A stretch of DNA of 64,000 nucleotides from DATLGB01 sp963726825 (GCA_963726825.1 CAVSDT010000002.1:744001-808000), one strand, 5' to 3'. Positions 50,479 through 59,095 are shown, numbered from the stretch's first letter. The notes: generated by a model not told the origin, from the sequence alone. Numbers and translations: made by a program.

Positions 50479-52527
50479 ATGCGGGTCCTCGCCGTGTGCC
50501 TCGCCGCCCTCGCGCTGCTCGCGGCGCACCCGGCCGCGGCGCGCGCCGTTCCGGCGCCGCCGCTGACGGACGCGGACTACTTCGCGGTGTCCGACGCGAT
50601 CGTCACGGCGCTCGAGCCCGCGTGGTCGGAGCGGGAGGGGGCCTACAGCACGGCGGGCTGGTCGACGACGATCGGCAACGCGGCGCTGCTGACGGTGTTC
50701 GCGACCGCGGCCGCCCAGGGCCACGCGGGCCCGTCGCGCAACGATGCGCGGGCGCGCCGGCTCGTGACGCTGCTGACGGGCGAGCCGCCGTTCTTCACCG
50801 CCGCCGCGCCCCCCGTCGCGGACAAGATGTTCCACACGCCGGGGTGGACGGAGAACCTCGGCGGCCGCTACCTGAGCATGGACAAGTCGGTCGACCCGAA
50901 GGTCGCCGAGGCGCTGGCGCTCGCTTGGGGCGCCCGCGACGCCCTCGGCCTCGACCGGGCCACGGCCGACACCATCGTGGCCGAGGTCGACGCCGTCGCC
51001 CGCACGCCGTTCTTCCGCTACCCGAACGTGCGGCTCAACCAGATCAACTGGAACGCCGAGCTGTACGCGCTCGACGCGACGCTGACCGGCGACCCGGAGC
51101 TGCTGCGCACGGACTACCGCGCGCATCTGCATGCGTTCACGGGCGGCTTCGTCACGCCGCAGCTGCCCGGCGGATCGACCAACGTCGGGCCGTCGTATCG
51201 CTTCACCTACCAGTCCAACCGAGCCGGGACGCTGGCCCGCAACCTCGACTCGCCCGAATACGCCAGCATGACCCTGCACGTGCTCGGCTTCTACGAGCAG
51301 GCGCTCGGCGCCGGGATGGCGCCGCTGCCGGCAGCCGACCTGCGCCTGCTGCGCGGCTGGACGCAGCGGGTGCTGTACGGCTACTGGACCCACGCGGGGT
51401 TCCTCAACTGGGACACCGGCTGGGGCTACGGGCGCTGGATGAAGGGCAAGACGTGGGCCTACGCGCAGCAAGGGCTGCTGGCGATCGCGACCGCCCCGCG
51501 CTTCACCCGGCGCCCGCAGGAGGCGGCGTGGGCGAAGTGGACCTTCGACCGCGGGCTCGCCCTGTACGCGCACCTGGGGGAGGGCACCGCCGCCCCGTGG
51601 CTGCCCAGCGGCGAGCTGTTCGGCATCCGGTCGGCCGATGCGGCGCCGACACCGATGTTCGCCGCGCGCACCGCCGCCAACGCCGCGCGCGCGGTCACGC
51701 TCGGCCTCGGGCGGATGCCGGCCGCCGAGCCGCCGCCCTTCTACGCCTACGACGCCGACATCGGCCGCCTCGCCGTCTCCACGGCGTCCTACTCGACCGC
51801 GATCCTGGCGGTCAACCGCGGCAAGGTCCCCTACGGCGGCATCGATCTGGCGCGCCTCTACGACGCCGACGGCGACCCCGTGGGCGGGACCGGCGGCCGC
51901 GCGCCGCTCGCGTTCGGCGTCGCCGTCGAGCGCAACGGCCGGTCCCTGCTCGAGACGCAACGCGCGCTGCACACCGACCCCGACCGCCCGCCGCTGACGC
52001 TGACCCGGTCCCCGCAGGGGCGGGTGACGCGCCAACGGGTGCTGGCGACCCAGCCGGACGCCGGCCCGTTCGGCGACCTCGCGGTGCAGGGGACGCGCCG
52101 GGCCAACGGCGTGCGGGTCACGAGTGCCTACCGCTTCGAGCCGGCGCGGATCGAGGCACGCTGGCGGATCGCCGGCCCGCGGCGGTCACGCCGCTCCGCG
52201 CCCCTGCGGCCCACCGTCCGCTTCCCCTCGACGGGACCGGCGGTGCGCACGACGCTCGTGCTCGCGTCCGGCCGCCGAGTGGCGCTGACGGGGACCGATC
52301 GCGCCACCCTCCGGGGCGTCGCCGCGATCGAGCTGCGGGGCCCGGCGGGCGGCTACACGGCGCGGCTGCGCGGCCGCTGGCGCGGGACGGCCGCGCTCGT
52401 CACCGCGCCAGTCCAGCGGGCCAACCCGGCGGCGGGGCCGACGGTGGCGCTGCAGCTGGCGCCGCTCGGCCGCCGTGCGGAGACCGTGCGGGCCGCGATC
52501 GTCCCGTTCAGCCGGCCCGCCGGCTAG
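50479..52527 (+). CDS. Secreted protein of unknown function, possible alpha/alpha-toroid
   Basis: A 682-residue protein with a signal peptide (VLAVCLAALALLAAHPAAARA). Residues ~30-450 are helical and rich in Trp, Tyr and Asn, with segments such as NWNAELYALDATLTGD, LNWDTGWGYGRWMKGKTW and YDADIGRLAVSTASYSTAIL that recall six-hairpin glycosidases or polysaccharide lyases, but no catalytic signature is recognised. Residues ~480-680 look like beta-sandwich. An extracellular polysaccharide-active role is a guess. GATGAT lies 6 bases before the ATG. The stop shares CTAG with the next, convergent gene. Confidence 0.75.
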   Translation: MRVLAVCLAALALLAAHPAAARAVPAPPLTDADYFAVSDAIVTALEPAWSEREGAYSTAGWSTTIGNAALLTVFATAAAQGHAGPSRNDARARRLVTLLTGEPPFFTAAAPPVADKMFHTPGWTENLGGRYLSMDKSVDPKVAEALALAWGARDALGLDRATADTIVAEVDAVARTPFFRYPNVRLNQINWNAELYALDATLTGDPELLRTDYRAHLHAFTGGFVTPQLPGGSTNVGPSYRFTYQSNRAGTLARNLDSPEYASMTLHVLGFYEQALGAGMAPLPAADLRLLRGWTQRVLYGYWTHAGFLNWDTGWGYGRWMKGKTWAYAQQGLLAIATAPRFTRRPQEAAWAKWTFDRGLALYAHLGEGTAAPWLPSGELFGIRSADAAPTPMFAARTAANAARAVTLGLGRMPAAEPPPFYAYDADIGRLAVSTASYSTAILAVNRGKVPYGGIDLARLYDADGDPVGGTGGRAPLAFGVAVERNGRSLLETQRALHTDPDRPPLTLTRSPQGRVTRQRVLATQPDAGPFGDLAVQGTRRANGVRVTSAYRFEPARIEARWRIAGPRRSRRSAPLRPTVRFPSTGPAVRTTLVLASGRRVALTGTDRATLRGVAAIELRGPAGGYTARLRGRWRGTAALVTAPVQRANPAAGPTVALQLAPLGRRAETVRAAIVPFSRPAG

Positions 52528-53285
52528 CTCGTCGCGAGGGCGACCTGCACGAGCGCGGCGGTCGCGCCCAGGACCACCACGGCCAGCGACAGCGCCGCGT
52601 GCCAGCGGGCGATCAGGGGGAAGAGCAGCCGACCGAGCGCCCAGCCCGCCACGCCGGCCCCGAGGAGCAGCGGCCAGTGGCCCGCGACGCGGAAGGTCCC
52701 GGTGAGGAGGAAGACCACGACCCCGAGGAGGTTCGCGGCCAGGAACACCGCCGCCAGCGTGTCGCGGGCCTGCGGCGCCGTCGTCCGGCCGAGGAGGTGC
52801 AGCACGAGCGGCGGGCCGTTGAGACCCGTGCTGGTCTGCATCACGCCGGACCCGAACCCGGCGACGGCCGGCGACCGCAGCCCGGCCGGCGCGTGCCCGA
52901 CGACGGGGGCGCCGTCCACCACGGGCGGACGCAGCGTGCGCGCCTGCAGGCCGACCGCGACGAGGACGGCGACGGCGACCAGCACGCTCAGTCCCGTGAC
53001 GGGGACGAGGGCGAGCAGCGCCGCCCCCACGAACATCCCCGGGATCGTCCACCCGATCAGCGCACGCGCCGCCGGCCACAGGACGTGACGCTCACGCCGC
53101 TCGGCGAGCAGCAGCAGGCCGCTCGTCGCGAACCCCACGACGGACAGGGTCGGCGCCGCCAGCGCGGGGCCGTCGACGGCGGCCACCACGGGCGCGGCGA
53201 GGATCGCCAGGCCGAAGCCGAGGCCGGACTGCACGGTGGCGCCGACGAGCACGGCGGCCACGGCGACCAGCGTCGCGGCGGTCAC
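52524..53285 (-). CDS. TauE/SafE family permease (sulfite exporter-like)
   Basis: A 253-residue protein with eight helices in two repeated halves: VLVGATVQSGLGFGLAILAAPVVAA in the first and AGFGSGVMQTSTGLNGPPLVLHLL in the second, the family hallmark. Members export sulfite, sulfoacetate or other organic anions. It overlaps the DUF6328 gene upstream by GTGA. Substrate unknown. Confidence 0.87.
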   Translation of the reverse strand: MTAATLVAVAAVLVGATVQSGLGFGLAILAAPVVAAVDGPALAAPTLSVVGFATSGLLLLAERRERHVLWPAARALIGWTIPGMFVGAALLALVPVTGLSVLVAVAVLVAVGLQARTLRPPVVDGAPVVGHAPAGLRSPAVAGFGSGVMQTSTGLNGPPLVLHLLGRTTAPQARDTLAAVFLAANLLGVVVFLLTGTFRVAGHWPLLLGAGVAGWALGRLLFPLIARWHAALSLAVVVLGATAALVQVALATS

Positions 53286-53743
53286 CCCTCGCGCTCGGCA
53301 GCGTCCCGCCGGCCGCGGCTCACCGGCCGGACCAGCCACAGAAGCAGCAGCGCCGCCGCCACGAAGACCGCGAGCACGACGGCGGCCGCGCGCCCGTAGA
53401 GCACGTCGCCGACCAGGAGCACCGCGCAGGTCATCGCCAGCCCGAGGAACAGCAGCCCGGCCAGCAGCAGGCGGCTGGCGGACTCGATCAGCCACTCCCG
53501 GTCGCCCTGGTGGAAGCGGATCCGGTGGGCGGCCGAGGGCGCGATCAGGCACGCCGCCGACAGCGCGGTGAGCACGATGCAGGCGCCGAGCAGCCCGCGC
53601 TGGAAGTCCGTGAGCGCCTGGCTGCGCGACGAGAACGGCACCGTCAGGAGGAAGCCGAACAGGATCTGCACCCCGGGCAGGGCCACGCGCAGCTCGTTGA
53701 GCAGCTCGCTCATCTGCCGGTTCGTGCGCTCCTCGCCGTCCAC
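53282..53743 (-). CDS. DUF6328 family membrane protein
   Basis: A 153-residue protein with four helices. The N-terminal LLNELRVALPGVQILFGFLL and FQRGLLGACIVLTALSAACL match the DUF6328 family, common in actinobacteria and of unknown function. GTG start with a leaderless -10 (TACGGT) 6 bases upstream on the minus strand. Confidence 0.8.
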   Translation of the reverse strand: MDGEERTNRQMSELLNELRVALPGVQILFGFLLTVPFSSRSQALTDFQRGLLGACIVLTALSAACLIAPSAAHRIRFHQGDREWLIESASRLLLAGLLFLGLAMTCAVLLVGDVLYGRAAAVVLAVFVAAALLLLWLVRPVSRGRRDAAEREG

Positions 53744-53749
53744 ACCGCG

Positions 53750-53755
53750 ACCGTA
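53750..53755 (-). promoter_or_regulatory. -10 box (TACGGT) for the DUF6328/TauE operon
   Basis: On the minus strand TACGGT ends 6 bases before the GTG at 53743. Confidence 0.45.
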
Positions 53756-53776
53756 CCGCTATGACTCGGGGTCTGG

Positions 53777-54394
53777 ATGCACCCGGTCGCGCTCACCTTC
53801 GACGACGGGCCCGACCCCGTCTGGACCCCCGTGATCCTCGATGCCCTGGCGGCAGCGGACGCGGTCGCCACCTTCTTCGTCCTCGGCCCGCGGGTCGTCG
53901 CCCACCCCGACCTGGTCCGTCGCGCGATCGCGGAGGGGCACGAGGTCGGCGTGCACGGCTGGGACCACCTGCGCCATCCCTCCTCGCCGCGCACGACGGT
54001 CGCCGAGGACACCCGCAGGACGCTCGCGGCGCTCGAGGCGGTCGGCGTGGACCCCGTCTGGTGGCGGCTGCCATGGGGCCTCGAGGCGCCCTGGTCGGCG
54101 CCGCTGGCGGCCTCGCACGAACTGCGTCTCGTCGGCTGGACGGCGGACACGCGCGACTGGTCGGGCCTGCCCGCCGCCCGCATGCTCGAGCGGGTGACGC
54201 CGGCCCTCGCGCACCCCGACGCGATCGTCCTCGCCCACGACGGTCTCGGTCCCGGTGCCAGGCGCGACGGCGCCGCCGAGACCGCCGCACTCGTCCCCGA
54301 CCTGGTCGCGGCGGTCCGCGCGGCTGGTCAGCAGCCTGCCCACCTCGGCGCTCTGGCGGTCGTCACGACGGGGCGGGGCGGTTCCGCTGGGTAG
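53777..54394 (+). CDS. Polysaccharide deacetylase (NodB/CE4 domain)
   Basis: A 205-residue CE4 enzyme: TFDDGPD (residues 7-13, catalytic Asp and metal Asp), HGWDH with metal His60 and His64, WWRLPWG in place of the usual R-x-PYG, and IVLAHDG with the late His. It should remove N-acetyl groups from a glycan, but no signal peptide or membrane anchor is present, so it may act on a cytoplasmic intermediate or be exported otherwise. A perfect 19-base hairpin follows its stop by 30 bases. Confidence 0.87.
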   Translation: MHPVALTFDDGPDPVWTPVILDALAAADAVATFFVLGPRVVAHPDLVRRAIAEGHEVGVHGWDHLRHPSSPRTTVAEDTRRTLAALEAVGVDPVWWRLPWGLEAPWSAPLAASHELRLVGWTADTRDWSGLPAARMLERVTPALAHPDAIVLAHDGLGPGARRDGAAETAALVPDLVAAVRAAGQQPAHLGALAVVTTGRGGSAG

Positions 54395-54423
54395 CGAGGC
54401 CCCATGGCGATCGAGTTCCTCGA

Positions 54424-54467
54424 CCGGGTTGCACCGGGTAGCGGATCGGCTACCCGGTGCAACCCGG
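54424..54467 (+). terminator. Perfect 19-base stem-loop after the deacetylase gene
   Basis: Arms 54424-54442 and 54449-54467 are exact reverse complements (CCGGGTTGCACCGGGTAGC on the left) with a 6-base loop. It is the strongest hairpin in the window. It is most simply a terminator of the deacetylase transcript; it would lie inside coding sequence only if the next gene began at the ATG at 54404. Confidence 0.75.
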
Positions 54468-54481
54468 AGCCGGAGACGACC

Positions 54482-55522
54482 GTGATCGCGGCGCTGGAGA
54501 CGGTCGCCGCGGGTGCGGCCGAGCGCGACCGGACGGCCGGGACGCCGCCGTTCCCGGCCGCGGCGTTCGCGGCGCTGGACGCCGCCGGCGCGCTCGACCT
54601 CCCGGCCGACCTCGCCGGCCAACTGGCGCAGGTGCGGGCGGTCAGCGCCGCCGACGGCGCGGTCGGTCGCATCTACGACGGCCACCTCAACGCGCTGGAG
54701 CGTCTCGCGGCCCACGGGGTGGACCCCGGGCCAGGGCTGCAGGGCGTCTGGGGCGCCGACCCGGGACCGGGCGAGGGCGAGCCGGCCCGCGTCGACGGCG
54801 ACGTCCTGCGCGGCGTGAAGACCTACTGCTCCGGCGCGGGAGGCCTCAGCCGCGCGCTCGTGCTCGCCGGCGGGCTGCTCGTCCACGTCGACCTGACGAC
54901 GCCGGCGACCACGATCGACGCGCACTGGTACCGCGCGTCCGGCCTCCGCGCGTCGTGCTCGCACCGCGTCGTCTTCGACGGCGCGCCGATCCTCGCGGTC
55001 CTCGGCGGCCCCGGGGAGATCGCGGCCCAGCCGTGGTTCGCCCGGGACGCGACACGCACGACCGCGACCTGGGCCGGGCTCGCCGATGCGGCGGCAGCCG
55101 CCGCCCACGCCCTGCTCGCCGGCCGGCCCAAGCGCGGCGACCTGGAGGGCCTGGCCGCGGGGCGGATCGAGACCGCACACCGCACGATCGAGCTGTGGCT
55201 CGCCGAGGCCGCGCGCCGTGGCGCGGCCTCCGACGCCCAGGCCGCCGCCACGACGGCGGGCGCCGGCGGCGGGCCGGCCGAGCCGCCGGACGGCGCCGAG
55301 ACGATCGACGCGGCCTTCGCCGTCCACCTGCGCGACGCGGTCGCCGGTGCGGCGCGGGCGCTGCTCGACGAGGCGGTGCGGGCCTGCGGCTCGCGGCCGC
55401 TGGCCACCGCCGACGGCCTCGACCGCGCCCGGCGCGACCTCGAGGTGTTCCTGCTCCAGCACCGGCTGGACCCGCTCGTCGCCCGTGCAGGCACCGCCCT
55501 TCTGGACGCCGCCCGTCCGTGA
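54482..55522 (+). CDS. Acyl-CoA dehydrogenase family protein
   Basis: About 346 residues with the acyl-CoA dehydrogenase three-part fold, shorter than the usual ~380: N-terminal helices (AGALDLPADLAGQLAQVRAVSAADGAVGRI), a middle beta-domain (LRGVKTYCSGAGGLSRALVLAG), and C-terminal helices (ARRDLEVFLLQHRLDPL). A catalytic Glu is not obvious. GTG at 54482 is chosen because GGAG lies 6 bases upstream and the hairpin is then non-coding; an ATG at 54404 is in frame. It is coupled by GTGA to a NodS-type methyltransferase and then a GT2, so it probably belongs to synthesis of a modified glycan or glycolipid rather than fatty-acid oxidation (inference). Confidence 0.78.
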   Translation: MIAALETVAAGAAERDRTAGTPPFPAAAFAALDAAGALDLPADLAGQLAQVRAVSAADGAVGRIYDGHLNALERLAAHGVDPGPGLQGVWGADPGPGEGEPARVDGDVLRGVKTYCSGAGGLSRALVLAGGLLVHVDLTTPATTIDAHWYRASGLRASCSHRVVFDGAPILAVLGGPGEIAAQPWFARDATRTTATWAGLADAAAAAAHALLAGRPKRGDLEGLAAGRIETAHRTIELWLAEAARRGAASDAQAAATTAGAGGGPAEPPDGAETIDAAFAVHLRDAVAGAARALLDEAVRACGSRPLATADGLDRARRDLEVFLLQHRLDPLVARAGTALLDAARP

Positions 55523-56085
55523 GCCGCACGCCGCTGGACAGCTTCGAGGCCAAGTACCGGGCGGACGCCGACCCCTGGGACTTCGCGACGAGCCCCTACG
55601 AGCAGGGTCGCTACGACACCACGATCGCCGCGCTTGGGACCGACCACTTCGGTCGCGGCCTGGAGCTCGGCGCCGCCCAGGGCGTGCTCACCGAGCGCCT
55701 GTGCGCGCTCTGCGACGAGCTCGTGGCGCTCGAGCCGGCGCCGACCGCCGTGGCCCGGCTGCGCGAGCGCGTGCGCGACGCCCACGTCGCCGTCGTGCAG
55801 GGTGCACTGCCCGAGGACCTCCCCGCCGGGCCGTTCGACCTGGTCGTGGCCTCCGAGGTCCTCTACTACCTCCCCGACGCGGAGCTCGACGCCGCGATCA
55901 CCGGCATCGAGACGGCGCTGCGCCCCGGCGGCCTGCTGCTCGCGGTGCACTGGACCGGTCGCTCCGCCGACCACGTCCAGACGGGCGAGGCCGTCCACGC
56001 CGCGCTGCGCGCCCGCGCCTCGCTGGAGCACCTCGGCGGGGCCGAGCACCCCGGCTTCCTCCTCGACCGGTTCCGCCGCCGATGA
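55519..56085 (+). CDS. NodS-type SAM-dependent methyltransferase
   Basis: A 188-residue enzyme. The start DSFEAKYRADADPWDFATSP and YEQGRYDTTIAAL are typical of the NodS family, which N-methylates chitooligosaccharide in Nod-factor synthesis. Motif I is GLELGAAQGVLTERL, then LVVASEVLYYLPD and LRPGGLLLAVHW. It overlaps both neighbours by 4 bases. An amino-sugar substrate would fit the deacetylase upstream (inference). Confidence 0.87.
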   Translation: MSRTPLDSFEAKYRADADPWDFATSPYEQGRYDTTIAALGTDHFGRGLELGAAQGVLTERLCALCDELVALEPAPTAVARLRERVRDAHVAVVQGALPEDLPAGPFDLVVASEVLYYLPDAELDAAITGIETALRPGGLLLAVHWTGRSADHVQTGEAVHAALRARASLEHLGGAEHPGFLLDRFRRR

Positions 56086-56825
56086 AGGCCTGCGTCGTCG
56101 TCCCCGCCCGCGATGAGGCCGCCCACGTGGCGGACTGCATCACGGCGCTGATGGCGCAGACCGGCGTCGAGCCCGCCGACTACGCCGTCCTGCTCGTCGA
56201 CGACCGGTCCACCGACGGGACCCGCGCCGTCGCGCTCGCCGCGGCCCGCGCGCACGGACGCACCCTGACGGTCCTCGACGGGCCCGGCGCCGGTGCCGGC
56301 GCCGCGCGCCGGGTCGGGATGGACGCCGCCGTGGCGCGCATGGGCCCCGACGGGCTGATCGCGAGCACGGACGCCGACAGCGTCGTCGCCCCCGACTGGC
56401 TGCGCCGGCAGCTCGACGCCGTCGCCGCCGGGGCCGACGCCGTCGCCGGTCGCGTCGACCTCGACGGCACGGGTGTCCTCCCGGCCGTCGCCGCGCGCCG
56501 CGACGCTGCCGCGGTCGTCCGCCTCGAGGCCGTGCGCCGCCACGCGCCCGACGCCGAGCACCACCACTTCGCCGGCGCCTCCATGGCGCTCACCGTGCGC
56601 GCCTACCGCCGGCTGGGCGGGATCGTCCCGCTCGTCGCGCTCGAGGACGCGCGGCTCGAGCGCGACCTGCGCGCCGCCGGCCTGAAGATCGCCCGCCTCG
56701 CCGACGTCCGCGTGACGACCTCGGGCCGGCTCGCCGGCCGCGCCGCCGCCGGCCTCGCCCACGACCTGGCGCGCTGGGACCTCGAGGCCCGCCGCGGCAT
56801 GGCGGCCGCCGACCCGGCCGCCTAG
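56082..56825 (+). CDS. Glycosyltransferase family 2
   Basis: A 247-residue GT-A enzyme: ACVVVPARDEAAHVADCI, LLVDDRSTDGT, AGAGAARRVGMDAA, STDADSVVAPDWL (DxD) and HHFAGASMALTVRAYRRLGG. Small cytoplasmic enzyme without membrane helices, last of the acyl-CoA-dehydrogenase/methyltransferase/GT2 cassette. Donor unknown. Confidence 0.87.
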   Translation: MKACVVVPARDEAAHVADCITALMAQTGVEPADYAVLLVDDRSTDGTRAVALAAARAHGRTLTVLDGPGAGAGAARRVGMDAAVARMGPDGLIASTDADSVVAPDWLRRQLDAVAAGADAVAGRVDLDGTGVLPAVAARRDAAAVVRLEAVRRHAPDAEHHHFAGASMALTVRAYRRLGGIVPLVALEDARLERDLRAAGLKIARLADVRVTTSGRLAGRAAAGLAHDLARWDLEARRGMAAADPAA

Positions 56826-56828
56826 CGT
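56823..56828 (+). promoter_or_regulatory. -10 box (TAGCGT) for the GH15 gene
   Basis: TAGCGT overlaps the GT2 stop codon and ends 7 bases before the ATG at 56836. Confidence 0.45.
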
Positions 56829-56835
56829 CACGGTC

Positions 56836-58614
56836 ATGGAGACGGCGATCGAGGACCACGCCGTCGTCGGTGACCTGCACACGGTCGCGCTCGTCAGCAC
56901 CGACGGTGCGATCGACTGGGCCTGCCTGCCACGCTTCGACTCGCCCGCCGTCTTCACCCGGCTCGTCGACCCCGAGGACGGCGGCGCCTTCACGATCGCC
57001 CCCGCGACGGTCGACCGCACCCGGCAGCTGTACCTGCCGGACTCCAACGTGGTCGTCACCCGCTTCCACTGCTCGGACTCCGTCTCGGAGGTCGTGGACC
57101 TGATGGTCCCCGGACGGGCGGAGGAGCACCCGGCCACCGACCGGCCGATCGTGCGGCGCGTGCGGGTCGTGCGCGGCACGCAGACCTTCACCGTCCGTTG
57201 CCGGCCGGCGTTCGACTGGGGCCGCGCAGAGCACGTGGTCGACGCCGGCGAGCACGGGGCGGCGTTCCGCTCCGACGCCGGCGCCCTCGTGCTGCGCTCG
57301 ACGGTGGCCCTGCACGCCGACGGCCCGGCGGCGACCGCCGAGGTCACGCTGGGGGAGGGGGAGACGGCCGACTTCCTGCTCACCTGGGGTGACGGGGAGC
57401 CCGCGGCGATCGAGGACGGCACGGCGGCGCAGATGCAGGCGAGCACCGTCGCGTTCTGGCAGGACTGGCTGGCGCAGTGCACCTACACCGGTCGCTGGCG
57501 CGAGATGATCCACCGCTCGGCGCTCGTGCTGAAGCTGCTCGTCCACGCGCCGACGGGGGCGCTCGTCGCCGCGCCGACCGCCGGGCTGCCGGAGGAGATC
57601 GGGGGCGAGCGCAACTGGGACTACCGCTACACCTGGCTGCGCGACGCCGCCTTCACCACCTACGCCCTCATGCGGCTCGGCTTCAGCGACGAGGCGGCGG
57701 CGTTCATGCGCTGGCTGCAGGACCGGATGGAGCAGGCCGATGCCGAGCGCGGGCTGCTGCCGATGTACACCCTCGACGGTGACCCGCCGCCCCCGGAGGT
57801 CGAGCTCGACCACCTGCCCGGCCACCGCGGGTCGACCCCGGTGCGGATCGGCAACGCCGCGGGGGAGCAGCTGCAGCTCGACACCTACGGCGAGGTGCTC
57901 GACTCCGTCTACCTGTTCAACAAGCACACGCCGATCTCCTACGACCTGTGGGCGGAGATCCGCCGCAGCCTCGCCTGGCTGGCCGAGCGCTGGCGCGAGC
58001 CCGACGCCGGCCTGTGGGAGAAGCGTGGCGAGCCGCGCAGGCACACGTTCTCGCGGGTGATGGTCTGGGTGGCGTTCGAGCGCGCGATCCGCACGGCCCG
58101 CCAGCGCGGCCTGCCCGCGCCGCTGGACGAGTGGCTGCAGATCGCGGGCGAGGCCTACGAGGCCGTCGTCGACGAGGGCTGGGACGAGGACCTGCAGTCC
58201 TTCGTCGACTTCCCCGGCTCGGACCGCATGGACGCCTCGCTGCTGATCATGCCGCTCGTGCGCTTCACGGGGCCGACCGACCCGCGCTTCCTCTCGACGC
58301 TCGCGCGGATCGAGGACAAGCTCGTGCTCGACTCGCTCGTGCGCCGCTACGAGCCCGACGGGGAGGACGGCATGGACGACGACGAGGGGACGTTCAGCCT
58401 CTGCTCGTTCTGGTACGTCGAGGCCCTCACGCGCGCCGGCCGGGTCCAGGAGGCCCGCGACACGCTCGAGCGCGCGGTGACCTACGCCAACCACGTCGGC
58501 CTCTACGCCGAGGAGCTCGGCGTGGCCGGCAACCACCTCGGCAACTTCCCCCAGGCGCTCACCCACCTCGCGTTGATCTCCGCGGTCGTGAACCTCGACC
58601 GCCGCCTCGGCTGA
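56836..58614 (+). CDS. Glycoside hydrolase family 15 protein (trehalase/glucoamylase-like)
   Basis: A 592-residue GH15 enzyme without a signal peptide. N-terminal super-sandwich begins IEDHAVVGDLHTVALVSTDGAIDWACLPRFDSPAVF, typical of actinobacterial trehalases. The (alpha/alpha)6 barrel has GGERNWDYRYTWLRDAAF and GLWEKRGEPRRHTFSRVM, with Glu395 the likely catalytic acid, and SLCSFWYVEALTRAGR near the second acidic site. It hydrolyses alpha-glucosides, trehalose being the best guess by family. Confidence 0.9.
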   Translation: METAIEDHAVVGDLHTVALVSTDGAIDWACLPRFDSPAVFTRLVDPEDGGAFTIAPATVDRTRQLYLPDSNVVVTRFHCSDSVSEVVDLMVPGRAEEHPATDRPIVRRVRVVRGTQTFTVRCRPAFDWGRAEHVVDAGEHGAAFRSDAGALVLRSTVALHADGPAATAEVTLGEGETADFLLTWGDGEPAAIEDGTAAQMQASTVAFWQDWLAQCTYTGRWREMIHRSALVLKLLVHAPTGALVAAPTAGLPEEIGGERNWDYRYTWLRDAAFTTYALMRLGFSDEAAAFMRWLQDRMEQADAERGLLPMYTLDGDPPPPEVELDHLPGHRGSTPVRIGNAAGEQLQLDTYGEVLDSVYLFNKHTPISYDLWAEIRRSLAWLAERWREPDAGLWEKRGEPRRHTFSRVMVWVAFERAIRTARQRGLPAPLDEWLQIAGEAYEAVVDEGWDEDLQSFVDFPGSDRMDASLLIMPLVRFTGPTDPRFLSTLARIEDKLVLDSLVRRYEPDGEDGMDDDEGTFSLCSFWYVEALTRAGRVQEARDTLERAVTYANHVGLYAEELGVAGNHLGNFPQALTHLALISAVVNLDRRLG

Positions 58615-58632
58615 ATCCGCCAGGATGCGTGG

Positions 58633-59031
58633 ATGCCCCAGACGATCCACATCCCCCTGGACGAGGCCGGCCCGCTCGTGGCCGACGTGATGCTGCGCGG
58701 CCCCGGTACCCACCTGCCGTCCACGACCGTCGCCGACGCGCGCGCGGTGTTCGAGAGCCCTCGCCAGAAGCTGCTCGTGCTCGCCGAGGGCTCGCGCTAC
58801 GCGGGGGCGGTCGTGCCCGAGACCGTGGCGGGCGCCGCCGATGACGCCCTGCTCGGCGACCTCGAGACGGGCGGCGTCCCCACCGTCGCGCCCGGCGACC
58901 CGACCGCGCGTGCCCTCGAGCTGTCCGAGTCGGCGGGTCTGAACCGGATCCCCGTCGTCGACGACGCCGGCGACCTCGTCGGCCTCGTGTGCCTCAACCG
59001 CACGCGCGCCGCCTTCTGCGTCTTGCCGTAG
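58633..59031 (+). CDS. CBS-domain protein
   Basis: A 132-residue protein with two CBS motifs: VADVMLRGPGTHLPSTTVADARAVF and PTVAPGDPTARALELS ... LNRIPVVDDAGDLVGLVCLN. CBS pairs bind adenosyl ligands and sense energy state. No catalytic domain is attached, so it is either a free regulator or a metal/redox-linked module. No partner gene is evident. Confidence 0.85.
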   Translation: MPQTIHIPLDEAGPLVADVMLRGPGTHLPSTTVADARAVFESPRQKLLVLAEGSRYAGAVVPETVAGAADDALLGDLETGGVPTVAPGDPTARALELSESAGLNRIPVVDDAGDLVGLVCLNRTRAAFCVLP

Positions 59032-59095
59032 GGCCGCGCGCGCCCACCGGTCAGACGGCTAGCCTGAACGCGACTGTGGCGGTCCGGATCATGCG

